Translations under genes and position numbers: made by a program
Notes under the pieces: generated by a model
The model's input: only the letters and a program-made list of their open reading frames with translations
Databases searched by the model: none
What the model was told of the DNA's origin: nothing
NCBI RefSeq assembly: GCF_004310345.1
Contig: NZ_SISK01000001.1
Location: forward strand, 310,001 to 374,000
DNA length: 64,000 nt
Origin: Paracoccus subflavus
Lineage (GTDB): Bacteria > Pseudomonadota > Alphaproteobacteria > Rhodobacterales > Rhodobacteraceae
Direction of reading: 5' to 3'
Shown: one piece after another, positions 39,858 to 47,568 of the stretch
Position numbering within the stretch: position 1 is the first letter of the stretch
Layout of the letters: every line of letters begins with the position of its first letter

Positions 39858-41778
39858 CCTGTTCCTCCAGCCGGATCAGGGGGGCGCCGGCCTCGACCTG
39901 ATCGCCGGCAGCCGCCAGAACCTCGGCCACCACGCCGTCGCGGGCGGCGGTCAGGCTGTGTTCCATCTTCATCGCCTCCAGCACGGCCAGCCGGTCGCCG
40001 GCCTTGACCGCCTGACCCGCGCTGACATCCACCGACTTCACCAGGCCCGGCATCGGCGACAGGGTCAGCGCCGCCCCCGCCCCTGCATCGCCCCGACGGT
40101 CCAGCGGATCCAGCGGCGCCAGATGCAGGCTGCCGGCGCCAAAGACGCTGATGCCGCCGTCATGGGCGGCGATGCGGTGTCGGCACAGGCTGCCATCGAC
40201 CCACCAGCGGTCGCCCTGCCAGCGGACCTCGTGCGGGCCGTCGTCCAGCGTCACGCGGGCCGCACCGGGGCCAAGCACCTCCAACACGGCATGACCGTCT
40301 TGCCAGTGGATGGTGCGGCGCAGGGGCTGCCACAGGGTCATGCCCCCCTTGACCGAGGGGTCGGCAAGCCCGGCCAGGCCGATCACCGCAAGGGCGCGGG
40401 CGGCAGGCTGGGGCTCGGACGCCGCGACAAGCGCGTCCAGATCGCGCCCGATCAGGCCCGTATCCACATCGCCCGCCTGGAACCCCGCGTGACGCGTCAG
40501 GGCGATCAGGAAATCGAGATTGGTGACGGATCCCGCGACCTCTGTATCGACAAGGGCGGCCTCCAGACCCCGCAGGGCGATGGCGCGGGTCGGACCACAT
40601 GTCACCACCTTGGCGATCATGGGATCGTACCAGGGACTGATCGTGTCACCCTGCCGCACGCCGGTTTCGATCCGCGCGCCCTCAGGAAAATGCAGATGGG
40701 CCAGGCGCCCGGTTGCGGGCAGAAAGCCCGCAGGCACGTCTTCGGCGTAAAGCCGGGCCTCGAAGGCATGGCCCCGGATCGACAGTTCCTCCTGGCGGGC
40801 GGGCAGAGGTTCGCCGCTGGCCACGCGCAATTGCCATTCCACCAGATCGACGCCGGTGATCGCTTCGGTGACGGGATGTTCGACTTGCAACCGGGTGTTC
40901 ATCTCCATGAACCAGAACCCGTCGGGGCGCAGGCCCCGGCTGCCGTCCACGATGAACTCGATGGTCCCTGCCCCGCTGTAACCGATGGCCTCGGCCGCGC
41001 GGACGGCGGCGTCTCCCATGGCCTGCCGCATTTCGGGCGTCATGCCGGGGGCCGGGGCCTCCTCGATCACCTTCTGATGGCGGCGCTGCAACGAACAGTC
41101 GCGTTCGAACAGGTGTACGGCATCGGTGCCGTCGCCGAACACCTGCACCTCGATATGGCGGGGCCGCTGGATGTATTTCTCGATCAGCACGGCGGGGTTG
41201 CCGAAGGCGGTCGCGGCCTCGCCCTGCGCCGATTGCAGGGCTGCGGCGAAATCGCCGGGCCGTTCGACAAGGCGCATTCCCTTGCCGCCGCCGCCTGCCA
41301 CGGCCTTGATCAGCACCGGATAGCCGATCTGGGTGGCCTCCGCTTCCAGATGCGCCGGATCCTGGTCGCTGCCGTGATAGCCCGGCACGACCGGCACGCC
41401 CGCCTCGGCCATCAGCACCTTGGCCGCGTCCTTGAGACCCATCTTGCGGATCGCGCTTGCCGAAGGGCCGATAAAGACCAGCCCCGCCGCCGTGACGGCA
41501 TCCACGAAATCAGGGTTTTCGGACAGGAAGCCGTATCCCGGATGGATCGCCTGCGCGCCCGTGTCCAAAGCCGCCCGGATGATCGCGTCGCCGCGAAGGT
41601 AGCTGTCCTTGGGGGCCGGGCCACCGATATGGACGGCCTCGTCCGCCATGGCGACATGGCGCGCGGCGCGGTCGGCGTCGGAAAAGACCGCCACGGTGCG
41701 CACCCCCAGCCTGCGGGCGGTGTCGATGACGCGGCAGGCGATCTCGCCCCGGTTGGCGATCAGGATTTTCTGGAACAT
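39850..41778 (-). CDS. mccA: Methylcrotonyl-CoA carboxylase, biotin-containing subunit
   Basis: The 642-residue alpha subunit carboxylates its own biotin and, with the beta subunit, converts 3-methylcrotonyl-CoA to 3-methylglutaconyl-CoA. Biotin carboxylase motifs run from ILIANRGEIACRV through GGGGKGMR and EMNTRLQVEHPVTEAITG, and the C-terminal biotinyl domain carries LEAMKMEHSL. The linking BT domain is about residues 480-560. It starts 10 bases after the mccB stop. Propionyl-CoA carboxylase is a close relative, but the neighbourhood favours methylcrotonyl-CoA. Confidence 0.94.
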   Translation of the reverse strand: MFQKILIANRGEIACRVIDTARRLGVRTVAVFSDADRAARHVAMADEAVHIGGPAPKDSYLRGDAIIRAALDTGAQAIHPGYGFLSENPDFVDAVTAAGLVFIGPSASAIRKMGLKDAAKVLMAEAGVPVVPGYHGSDQDPAHLEAEATQIGYPVLIKAVAGGGGKGMRLVERPGDFAAALQSAQGEAATAFGNPAVLIEKYIQRPRHIEVQVFGDGTDAVHLFERDCSLQRRHQKVIEEAPAPGMTPEMRQAMGDAAVRAAEAIGYSGAGTIEFIVDGSRGLRPDGFWFMEMNTRLQVEHPVTEAITGVDLVEWQLRVASGEPLPARQEELSIRGHAFEARLYAEDVPAGFLPATGRLAHLHFPEGARIETGVRQGDTISPWYDPMIAKVVTCGPTRAIALRGLEAALVDTEVAGSVTNLDFLIALTRHAGFQAGDVDTGLIGRDLDALVAASEPQPAARALAVIGLAGLADPSVKGGMTLWQPLRRTIHWQDGHAVLEVLGPGAARVTLDDGPHEVRWQGDRWWVDGSLCRHRIAAHDGGISVFGAGSLHLAPLDPLDRRGDAGAGAALTLSPMPGLVKSVDVSAGQAVKAGDRLAVLEAMKMEHSLTAARDGVVAEVLAAAGDQVEAGAPLIRLEEQDA

Positions 41779-41788
41779 GGCAGCAACC

Positions 41789-43393
41789 TCACATCCTGAA
41801 GACGCCGAAGCGGGTGGGTTCGATGGGCGCGTTCAGGCTGGCGCGCAGGGACAGGGCCAGCACCTCGCGGGTCTTGCGCGGGTCGATGATGCCGTCGTCC
41901 CACAACCGGGCCGAGGCGTAAAGCGGGTGGGACTGGCGGTCGAACATCTCGATGGTGGGGCGCTTGAACTCGGCCTCGTCCTCGGGCGACCACTGGCCGC
42001 CCGCGCGCTCGATCCCCTCGCGCCGGACGGTCGCCAGAACCCCCGCCGCCTGTTCGCCGCCCATGACGCCAATGCGCGAGTTGGGCCAGGTCCACAGGAA
42101 CCGCGGGCTGTAGGCGCGTCCCGACATGCCATAGTTTCCGGCGCCGAAGCTGCCGCCGACCAGCATGGTGATCTTGGGGACATTAGTGGTGGCGACGGCC
42201 GTGACCATCTTGGCGCCGTGCCGCGCGATGCCCTCGTTCTCGTATTTGCGTCCGACCATGAAGCCGGTGATGTTTTGCAGAAAGACCAGCGGGATGTTGC
42301 GTTGGGAACAGAGTTCGATGAAATGCGCCCCCTTCTGCGCGGCCTCGCTGAACAGGACGCCGTTGTTGGCGACGATGCCGACGGGGCAGCCCTCGACATG
42401 GGCGAACCCCGTCACCAGCGTTTCGCCAAACCGGGTCTTGAATTCGTCGAAGCGGCTGCCGTCCACGACCCGCGCGATCACTTCGCGGATGTCATAGGGG
42501 GTGCGCAGGTCGGCAGGCACGACGCCCAGTATGTCCTCGGGGTCGTGGGCCGGGGGTTCGGGCGACTGCCAGACCACGCTGTCGGGCATCCTGCGGTTCA
42601 GGTTGCCGATCGCGCGGCGGGCCATGGCCAGCGCGTGGGCGTCATCCTCGGCCAGATAGTCGGCCACGCCGGACAGGCGGGTGTGGACATCACCGCCGCC
42701 CAGATCCTCGGCCGTGACGACCTCTCCGGTCGCGGCGCGGACCAAGGGGGGACCGGCCAGGAAGATCGTGCCCTGGTTGCGCACGATGATGGCGACATCC
42801 GACATGGCGGGGACATAGGCGCCGCCCGCCGTGCAGGACCCCATCACCACGGCGATCTGGGGAATGCCCCTGGCGCTCATCTGCGCCTGATTGAAGAAGA
42901 TGCGCCCGAAATGATCGCGGTCGGGAAACACCTCGTCCTGGTTGGGCAGGTTGGCGCCGCCCGAATCGACCAGATAGACGCAGGGAAGATGGCACTGTTC
43001 GGCGATCTCCTGGGCGCGCAGGTGCTTCTTGACGGACAGGGGGTAATAGGTGCCGCCCTTGACGGTGGCGTCATTGGCCACGACCATCACGTCCTGGCCG
43101 TGCACCCGCCCGATGCCCGCGATCACGCCCGCGCCGGGGGCCGCGTCGTCGTACAGGCCATGCGCCGCCGTTGCGCCGATTTCCAGGAACGGGCTGCCGG
43201 GATCCAGAAGGTTCGCGACCCGTTCGCGCGGCGGCATCTTGCCCCGGCTGGTATGACGCTCCATCGCCTTGGGACCGCCCCCGGCGGCTGCGGCCAGGGC
43301 GGCCTGCCGCGCGACCTCCAGCAGCGCCAGATGCGCGGCGCGATTGGCGCGGAACGTGTCCGATGTGGTCAGGGCCGATGATGTCAGCTTCAT
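41789..43393 (-). CDS. mccB: Methylcrotonyl-CoA carboxylase, carboxyltransferase subunit
   Basis: The 534-residue beta subunit transfers the carboxyl group from biotin to 3-methylcrotonyl-CoA. Both crotonase-like halves are present, with [20 protein letters not shown] at the N-terminus (20 residues), the acyl-CoA region [15 protein letters not shown], and [11 protein letters not shown] plus [14 protein letters not shown] in the second half. I chose [12 protein letters not shown] at 43393 over the upstream start at 43438. A 100-base gap separates it from the lprI-like gene. Confidence 0.95.
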   Translation of the reverse strand: MKLTSSALTTSDTFRANRAAHLALLEVARQAALAAAAGGGPKAMERHTSRGKMPPRERVANLLDPGSPFLEIGATAAHGLYDDAAPGAGVIAGIGRVHGQDVMVVANDATVKGGTYYPLSVKKHLRAQEIAEQCHLPCVYLVDSGGANLPNQDEVFPDRDHFGRIFFNQAQMSARGIPQIAVVMGSCTAGGAYVPAMSDVAIIVRNQGTIFLAGPPLVRAATGEVVTAEDLGGGDVHTRLSGVADYLAEDDAHALAMARRAIGNLNRRMPDSVVWQSPEPPAHDPEDILGVVPADLRTPYDIREVIARVVDGSRFDEFKTRFGETLVTGFAHVEGCPVGIVANNGVLFSEAAQKGAHFIELCSQRNIPLVFLQNITGFMVGRKYENEGIARHGAKMVTAVATTNVPKITMLVGGSFGAGNYGMSGRAYSPRFLWTWPNSRIGVMGGEQAAGVLATVRREGIERAGGQWSPEDEAEFKRPTIEMFDRQSHPLYASARLWDDGIIDPRKTREVLALSLRASLNAPIEPTRFGVFRM

Positions 43394-43493
43394 GGATGGA
43401 CTTTCCGGAAAAAGGCACGGCAGGTCGGAATCGGCCATGCCGCTGCAAGGGCGATTGCGGGACGACGGCGTGGACCCTGGCTGCGCGGCACTA

Positions 43494-43958
43494 TCATCCC
43501 TGCAAGCTCCGCAATTCCAGGGCGCGCATGGCCGTCATGCTCATCTGGCAATTGGCCGCGGCAATGGTGCGCATCGAACCGCCGCCATAGCGGGCATACT
43601 GGAACGCGCATTCGGCATCGCGCCAGGCGATCCAGGCGCGCTGCGCATCGCGCAGGCGGTCGGCGGCGGTCTGGTCCTCTGCGTAATGCGCCCGTGCGGC
43701 CTGGTATTCGCGGTTCAGCGCCGCATCCCAGGCCGCATGTTCGCCCATCACGCATCGCGAGATGCCAATGGTGGTGTCCCCGCCCGGCGCCTGCTGGCAT
43801 TGCTTCGCCGCGGCGCCGATGCAGCCGGGCGCAAGATCGCCCGCGGGGGTATCGGCCACACAGGCCTCGACGATCGACGCGTCTACGGACAGGGGTTTGT
43901 CATCCTGCGCCAGGGCGGGTGCCGCGATGACCAGCAGGATCATCAGGGCCGCACGCAT
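43494..43958 (-). CDS. Secreted LprI-like (DUF1311) protein
   Basis: A 154-residue protein with a signal peptide ([18 protein letters not shown], cleavage after ALA) and a C-terminal DUF1311 domain, the family of the mycobacterial lysozyme inhibitor LprI. The domain shows paired cysteines, [27 protein letters not shown] and [15 protein letters not shown]. It acts in the periplasm; the target is unknown. Its ATG shares one base with the ivd stop (TGATG), so it is tightly coupled to the leucine pathway operon, an odd place for such a protein. Confidence 0.82.
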   Translation of the reverse strand: MRAALMILLVIAAPALAQDDKPLSVDASIVEACVADTPAGDLAPGCIGAAAKQCQQAPGGDTTIGISRCVMGEHAAWDAALNREYQAARAHYAEDQTAADRLRDAQRAWIAWRDAECAFQYARYGGGSMRTIAAANCQMSMTAMRALELRSLQG

Positions 43959-45118
43959 CAGACCAGCCCCATCAACTCTCGTCCGATCAGCATCCGGCGG
44001 ATTTCGCTGGTGCCGGCGCCGATCTCCATCAGCTTGGCGTCGCGGAACAGGCGGCTGACGGTGCTGTCGTTCAGGAAACCCGCCCCGCCCAGCGCCTGCA
44101 CGGCCTGATGCGCCTGCACCATGGCCTGTTCGCTGGAATAGAGCACCGCGCCCGCCGCGTCCTGCCGCGTGACCTTGCCGGCGTCGCAAGCCTTGGCGAC
44201 CTCATAGACATAGGCGCGGGCGGTGTTCAGCCCGACATACATGTCGGCGATCTTGGCCTGCATCAGTTGAAAGGAGCCGATGGGCTGGCCGAACTGCTTG
44301 CGCTCGCGCACGTAAGGCATCACCTCGTCCAGGCAGGCCGCCATGATGCCGGTGCTGATGCCCGACAGGACCAGCCGTTCGTAATCCAGCCCCGACATCA
44401 GCACGCGGACGCCCCGGCCTTCCTCGCCCAGGACATTCTCGAACGGCACTTCGCAGTTCTCGAAGATCAACTCGCCCGTGTTCGATCCGCGCATTCCCAG
44501 CTTGTCGAAATGTGGGCTGGTGGAAAAGCCGGCCATGCCACGTTCGATGATAAAAGCGGTGATGCCCTTGGACCCCGCGTCAGGATCGGTCTTGGCATAA
44601 ACCACCAGGGTATGTGCGTCCGGCGCGTTGGTGATCCAGTATTTGTTGCCGTTCAGGACATAGCGGTCATTGCGCTTTTCCGCCCGCAGCTTCATGCCGA
44701 CAACATCGCTGCCCGCGCCTTCTTCCGACATGGCAAGCGCGCCGACGGCCTTGCCGGAACACAGGTCGGGCAGATACTTGCGGCGCTGTTCGTCGGTGCC
44801 GTTCAGCTTGATCTGGTTCACGCACAGGTTCGAATGCGCGCCATAGGACAGGCTGACGCTGGCACTGGCGCGGGCGATTTCCTCGGTCGCGACGACATGG
44901 GCCAGATAGCCCATGCCCGACCCGCCGAATTCCTCGGGGACGGTGATGCCCAGCAGGCCCAGGTCGCCCATCTCGGTCCACAGGTCATTGGGGAATTCGT
45001 TGCTGCGGTCCACCTCGGCCGCGATCGGCTTGACGCGATCCTGCGCCCAGCGATGCACCATGTCGCGCAAGGCGTTCACGTCATCGCCCAGATCGAATTC
45101 CATCCCCTGCGTGAACAT
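43958..45118 (-). CDS. ivd: Isovaleryl-CoA dehydrogenase
   Basis: Ivd oxidises isovaleryl-CoA to 3-methylcrotonyl-CoA in leucine breakdown, using FAD and passing electrons to ETF. The 386 residues contain [36 protein letters not shown], and the IVD-specific placement of the catalytic glutamate in [11 protein letters not shown]; the C-terminal block is [19 protein letters not shown]. The ATG at 45118 has a GGGGAGGGG site upstream. It is the first gene of the leucine operon, driven by the promoter at 45159-45188. Confidence 0.96.
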   Translation of the reverse strand: MFTQGMEFDLGDDVNALRDMVHRWAQDRVKPIAAEVDRSNEFPNDLWTEMGDLGLLGITVPEEFGGSGMGYLAHVVATEEIARASASVSLSYGAHSNLCVNQIKLNGTDEQRRKYLPDLCSGKAVGALAMSEEGAGSDVVGMKLRAEKRNDRYVLNGNKYWITNAPDAHTLVVYAKTDPDAGSKGITAFIIERGMAGFSTSPHFDKLGMRGSNTGELIFENCEVPFENVLGEEGRGVRVLMSGLDYERLVLSGISTGIMAACLDEVMPYVRERKQFGQPIGSFQLMQAKIADMYVGLNTARAYVYEVAKACDAGKVTRQDAAGAVLYSSEQAMVQAHQAVQALGGAGFLNDSTVSRLFRDAKLMEIGAGTSEIRRMLIGRELMGLV

Positions 45119-45139
45119 CCGCACCCCTCCCCGATTTAT

Positions 45140-45153
45140 TGAACGACCGTTCA
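45140..45153 (-). promoter_or_regulatory. Palindromic operator at the ivd promoter
   Basis: TGAACG-AC-CGTTCA is a perfect 14-base palindrome lying 5 bases downstream of the -10 box, over the expected transcription start. Its shape is that of a TetR-family operator. No regulator gene lies next to it, so the repressor must be encoded elsewhere. Confidence 0.65.
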
Positions 45154-45158
45154 TTTAA

Positions 45159-45188
45159 TACATAGCCCAGTCGTGCGGCATCCGTCAA
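45159..45188 (-). promoter_or_regulatory. Promoter of the leucine degradation operon
   Basis: Reading the minus strand: TTGACG (45188-45183), 18 bases, TATGTA (45164-45159). This is a near-consensus sigma-70 promoter, 40 bases upstream of the ivd ATG, which ends in a TetR-like palindrome. Confidence 0.6.
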
Positions 45189-45287
45189 GATCAAGGGTGC
45201 GCCGCAACCGCCCGCTGGTCAATCGCCGATGACTTGCCCCTCGGTCGCGGGCGGGACATGCTGCGCCGGGGTTTGTGGAAAGGAACC

Positions 45288-45827
45288 ATGGTCCGTATTC
45301 TGATCCTGCGCCACGCGCCGGCGATGCCGGGGGGCATTCTGGCGGGACGGCGTGATGTCGATGCCGACTGCACGGCAAAGGATGGCCTTGCCCGGATCCG
45401 CATCCGGATCGGCACCGTCCCGCAGATCGTCAGCAGCCCTGCCCGGCGCTGCCTGCAAACCGTCCAGGCCCTTGGCCTGCGGCCCGACCGCGAATGCCCC
45501 GAACTGTGGGAGCAGGACTTTGGCGCCTGGGAAGGTCTGCCCCACGCCGCGCTGCCCGACCTGGGGCCCTTGTCCACGGCCGAACTGGCCCTTTACCGTC
45601 CACCCGGCGGCGAAAGTTTCGAGGACATGGCATCTCGGGTCCGCCCGCTGTTGCACGAACTGGACCGGGATACACTGGTGGCGGGTCATGCGGGCACCGT
45701 TCGCGCCGCGCTGTCGCTGCTGGTCGGTCATGCGGCGCTGTCCTTTCAGATCGCGCCCCTGTCGCTGACGGTGCTGCACCGGCTGTCCGGGGTCTGGTCG
45801 GTCGAATCCGTGAACGTGACCGCATGA
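45288..45827 (+). CDS. Histidine phosphatase family protein, probable alpha-ribazole phosphatase
   Basis: A 179-residue phosphoglycerate mutase-like phosphatase. The active-site motif LILRHAP (RHG-type, glycine replaced by alanine), the SSPARRCLQT block, and AGHAGTVRAAL with the second histidine are present. CobC-type enzymes of this family remove phosphate from alpha-ribazole phosphate in cobalamin synthesis. The link to that pathway rests on the 4-base overlap with cobD. GGAAAGGAACC precedes the ATG. Confidence 0.8.
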   Translation: MVRILILRHAPAMPGGILAGRRDVDADCTAKDGLARIRIRIGTVPQIVSSPARRCLQTVQALGLRPDRECPELWEQDFGAWEGLPHAALPDLGPLSTAELALYRPPGGESFEDMASRVRPLLHELDRDTLVAGHAGTVRAALSLLVGHAALSFQIAPLSLTVLHRLSGVWSVESVNVTA

Positions 45828-46732
45828 CGATCCCCCTGATCGCCTTGCTGATGGACGCCGCGATCGGCTGGCCCGACCGCTGGTTCCGCCGGATCGGACA
45901 CCCGGTCACATGGATCGGCGCGCTGATCGCCCTGCTGGATCGCCGCTGGAACGCGGGCAAGGCGCGTTTCCTGAAAGGGGCGGCTGCCAGCATCGCTATG
46001 ATTGCGGCGGCGGCGCTGCCTGCCGCCCTGTTACAGGACTGGCTGGGCCCGGTGGCATCTGGCCTGTTGGCTTGGCCGCTGGTGGCGGCGCGGTCCCTGG
46101 ACGAACATCTGCGCGCCGTGGCCCGGCCCCTGGCCGCAGGCGATCTGCGCCGCGCGCGGCAGGCCACGGCGATGATCGTCGGCCGCGACGTGACGCGGGC
46201 GGACGAGGCGGCATTGGCCCGCGCCAGCATCGAAAGCCTGGCCGAGAACGCCTCGGACGGGGTGATCGCGCCCTTGTTCTGGGCGGCGGTGGCGGGATTG
46301 CCGGGGATCGCGGCCTACAAGGCGATCAACACGCTGGATTCGATGATCGGGCACCGCACCCCCCGGCATCGGCAGTTCGGCTGCTTCGCGGCGCGGCTGG
46401 ACGATCTGGCGAACTGGCTGCCCGCGCGGATCACAGCCATCGTGATCGCCCTGGCCTCGGGCAGGGCGCGCTTGGCCTGGACGGTCGCCGGGCGCGACGC
46501 CCGCAGGCACAGGTCCCCCAATGCCGGCTGGCCCGAGGCGGCCATGGCCGGTGCCCTTGGCATCCGGCTGTCCGGACCGCGCGTCTATGCCGACCGCGTG
46601 GCCGACGAGCCCTGGCTGAACGGCCAGGCACCTGACCCCGTCGCAAAAGATCTGAGGCGCGCCATGACCATCTATCGGCGGGCAATCCTGCTGGCCGGGG
46701 TGGCGTTGCTGGCGGTCAGTCCGTTTGCGTGA
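45824..46732 (+). CDS. cobD: Adenosylcobinamide-phosphate synthase CobD/CbiB
   Basis: CobD attaches the aminopropanol arm to adenosylcobyric acid, an inner-membrane step in cobalamin synthesis. The 302 residues show the family blocks HPVTWIGALIALLD, IVGRDVTRADEAALARASIE, LAENASDGVIAPLFW, YKAINTLDSMIGH and SPNAGWPEAAMAGALG, and several membrane helices. The start overlaps the preceding stop (ATGA). Its 3' end overlaps the convergent transglutaminase gene by 17 bases. Confidence 0.94.
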   Translation: MTIPLIALLMDAAIGWPDRWFRRIGHPVTWIGALIALLDRRWNAGKARFLKGAAASIAMIAAAALPAALLQDWLGPVASGLLAWPLVAARSLDEHLRAVARPLAAGDLRRARQATAMIVGRDVTRADEAALARASIESLAENASDGVIAPLFWAAVAGLPGIAAYKAINTLDSMIGHRTPRHRQFGCFAARLDDLANWLPARITAIVIALASGRARLAWTVAGRDARRHRSPNAGWPEAAMAGALGIRLSGPRVYADRVADEPWLNGQAPDPVAKDLRRAMTIYRRAILLAGVALLAVSPFA

Positions 46733-47495
46733 CCGAAACCGTCTGGGTCTGCAATTCGGTCGCGGTCACGGTGGTCAGGAAGGCCACGTCAACGGCATCG
46801 CGGCCAACCGCGACCAGGGCCATCTCGTCCGCCTCGGCCATACCGGTCGGATCGATCAGGTGCCAGGTGCCGTCCAGATAAACCTCGGCCACGGCATGAA
46901 AGTCGGGCGGTTCGACCCGTGGGGCAAAGACGCTGGCGATGCGCGCCGGAATCTGGCCCGCTCGGCACAGGGCGATCATCAGATGCGCATAGTCGCGGCA
47001 CACCCCGCGCCGTTCCAGAAACGTGTCCGCCGCCGTCGTGCTGGCGGTGCTGACCCCGGAAACATAATCCAGTCGCTGTTCGATCCAGTCGCGGATCGCC
47101 ACCACCTTGTTCCCGCCCGACAGATCGCCGAACCGCTGGTTGACAAAGGGTCCAAAGCGTTCGGCCTGGCAATAGCGCGACGGCAGCAGATAGCGCAGCG
47201 CGTCGCCGGGCATTTCGTCCACCTCCATCGCGGCCATCCTTTCGAACACCGGCCGGGTGCGGGTGACGATCACGTCCGCCGAATACCGGCAGCGCAAATC
47301 CTCGGCCGCGCGGATGATGATCTTTTCACCGATCCCCTCCTCGCCCGGAACGCGGGCCAGATGTTCCACCGGGCCGAAATCGATGCTGGCATTGCTGATT
47401 TCCTGCCCGAAGGCCCCTGCGGCCTCGACCGCCAGGATGGCCGGTCCCGGCGTCAGCAGCGTGTAATGCAGGTCAACCTCGATCTTGATGCGCAT
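46716..47495 (-). CDS. Transglutaminase-like cysteine protease family protein
   Basis: A 259-residue protein with an N-terminal bacterial transglutaminase-associated region (about 1-100) and a papain-like transglutaminase core. The catalytic triad is visible: cysteine in RGVCRDYAHLMIALCR, histidine in DFHAVAEVYLDG and aspartate in HLIDPTG. Function in bacteria is mostly unknown; protease or peptide-ligase roles are both proposed for the family. I chose the ATG at 47495 (MRIKIEVDLHYTL). Convergent overlap with cobD is 17 bases. Confidence 0.85.
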   Translation of the reverse strand: MRIKIEVDLHYTLLTPGPAILAVEAAGAFGQEISNASIDFGPVEHLARVPGEEGIGEKIIIRAAEDLRCRYSADVIVTRTRPVFERMAAMEVDEMPGDALRYLLPSRYCQAERFGPFVNQRFGDLSGGNKVVAIRDWIEQRLDYVSGVSTASTTAADTFLERRGVCRDYAHLMIALCRAGQIPARIASVFAPRVEPPDFHAVAEVYLDGTWHLIDPTGMAEADEMALVAVGRDAVDVAFLTTVTATELQTQTVSVTQTD

Positions 47496-47568
47496 GGGAT
47501 CCCGTCTGCGTTGATACGGCACGAAACGACAGGATGGCGCGAAAGGTCCATGGGTCGCGCAAAGATCT

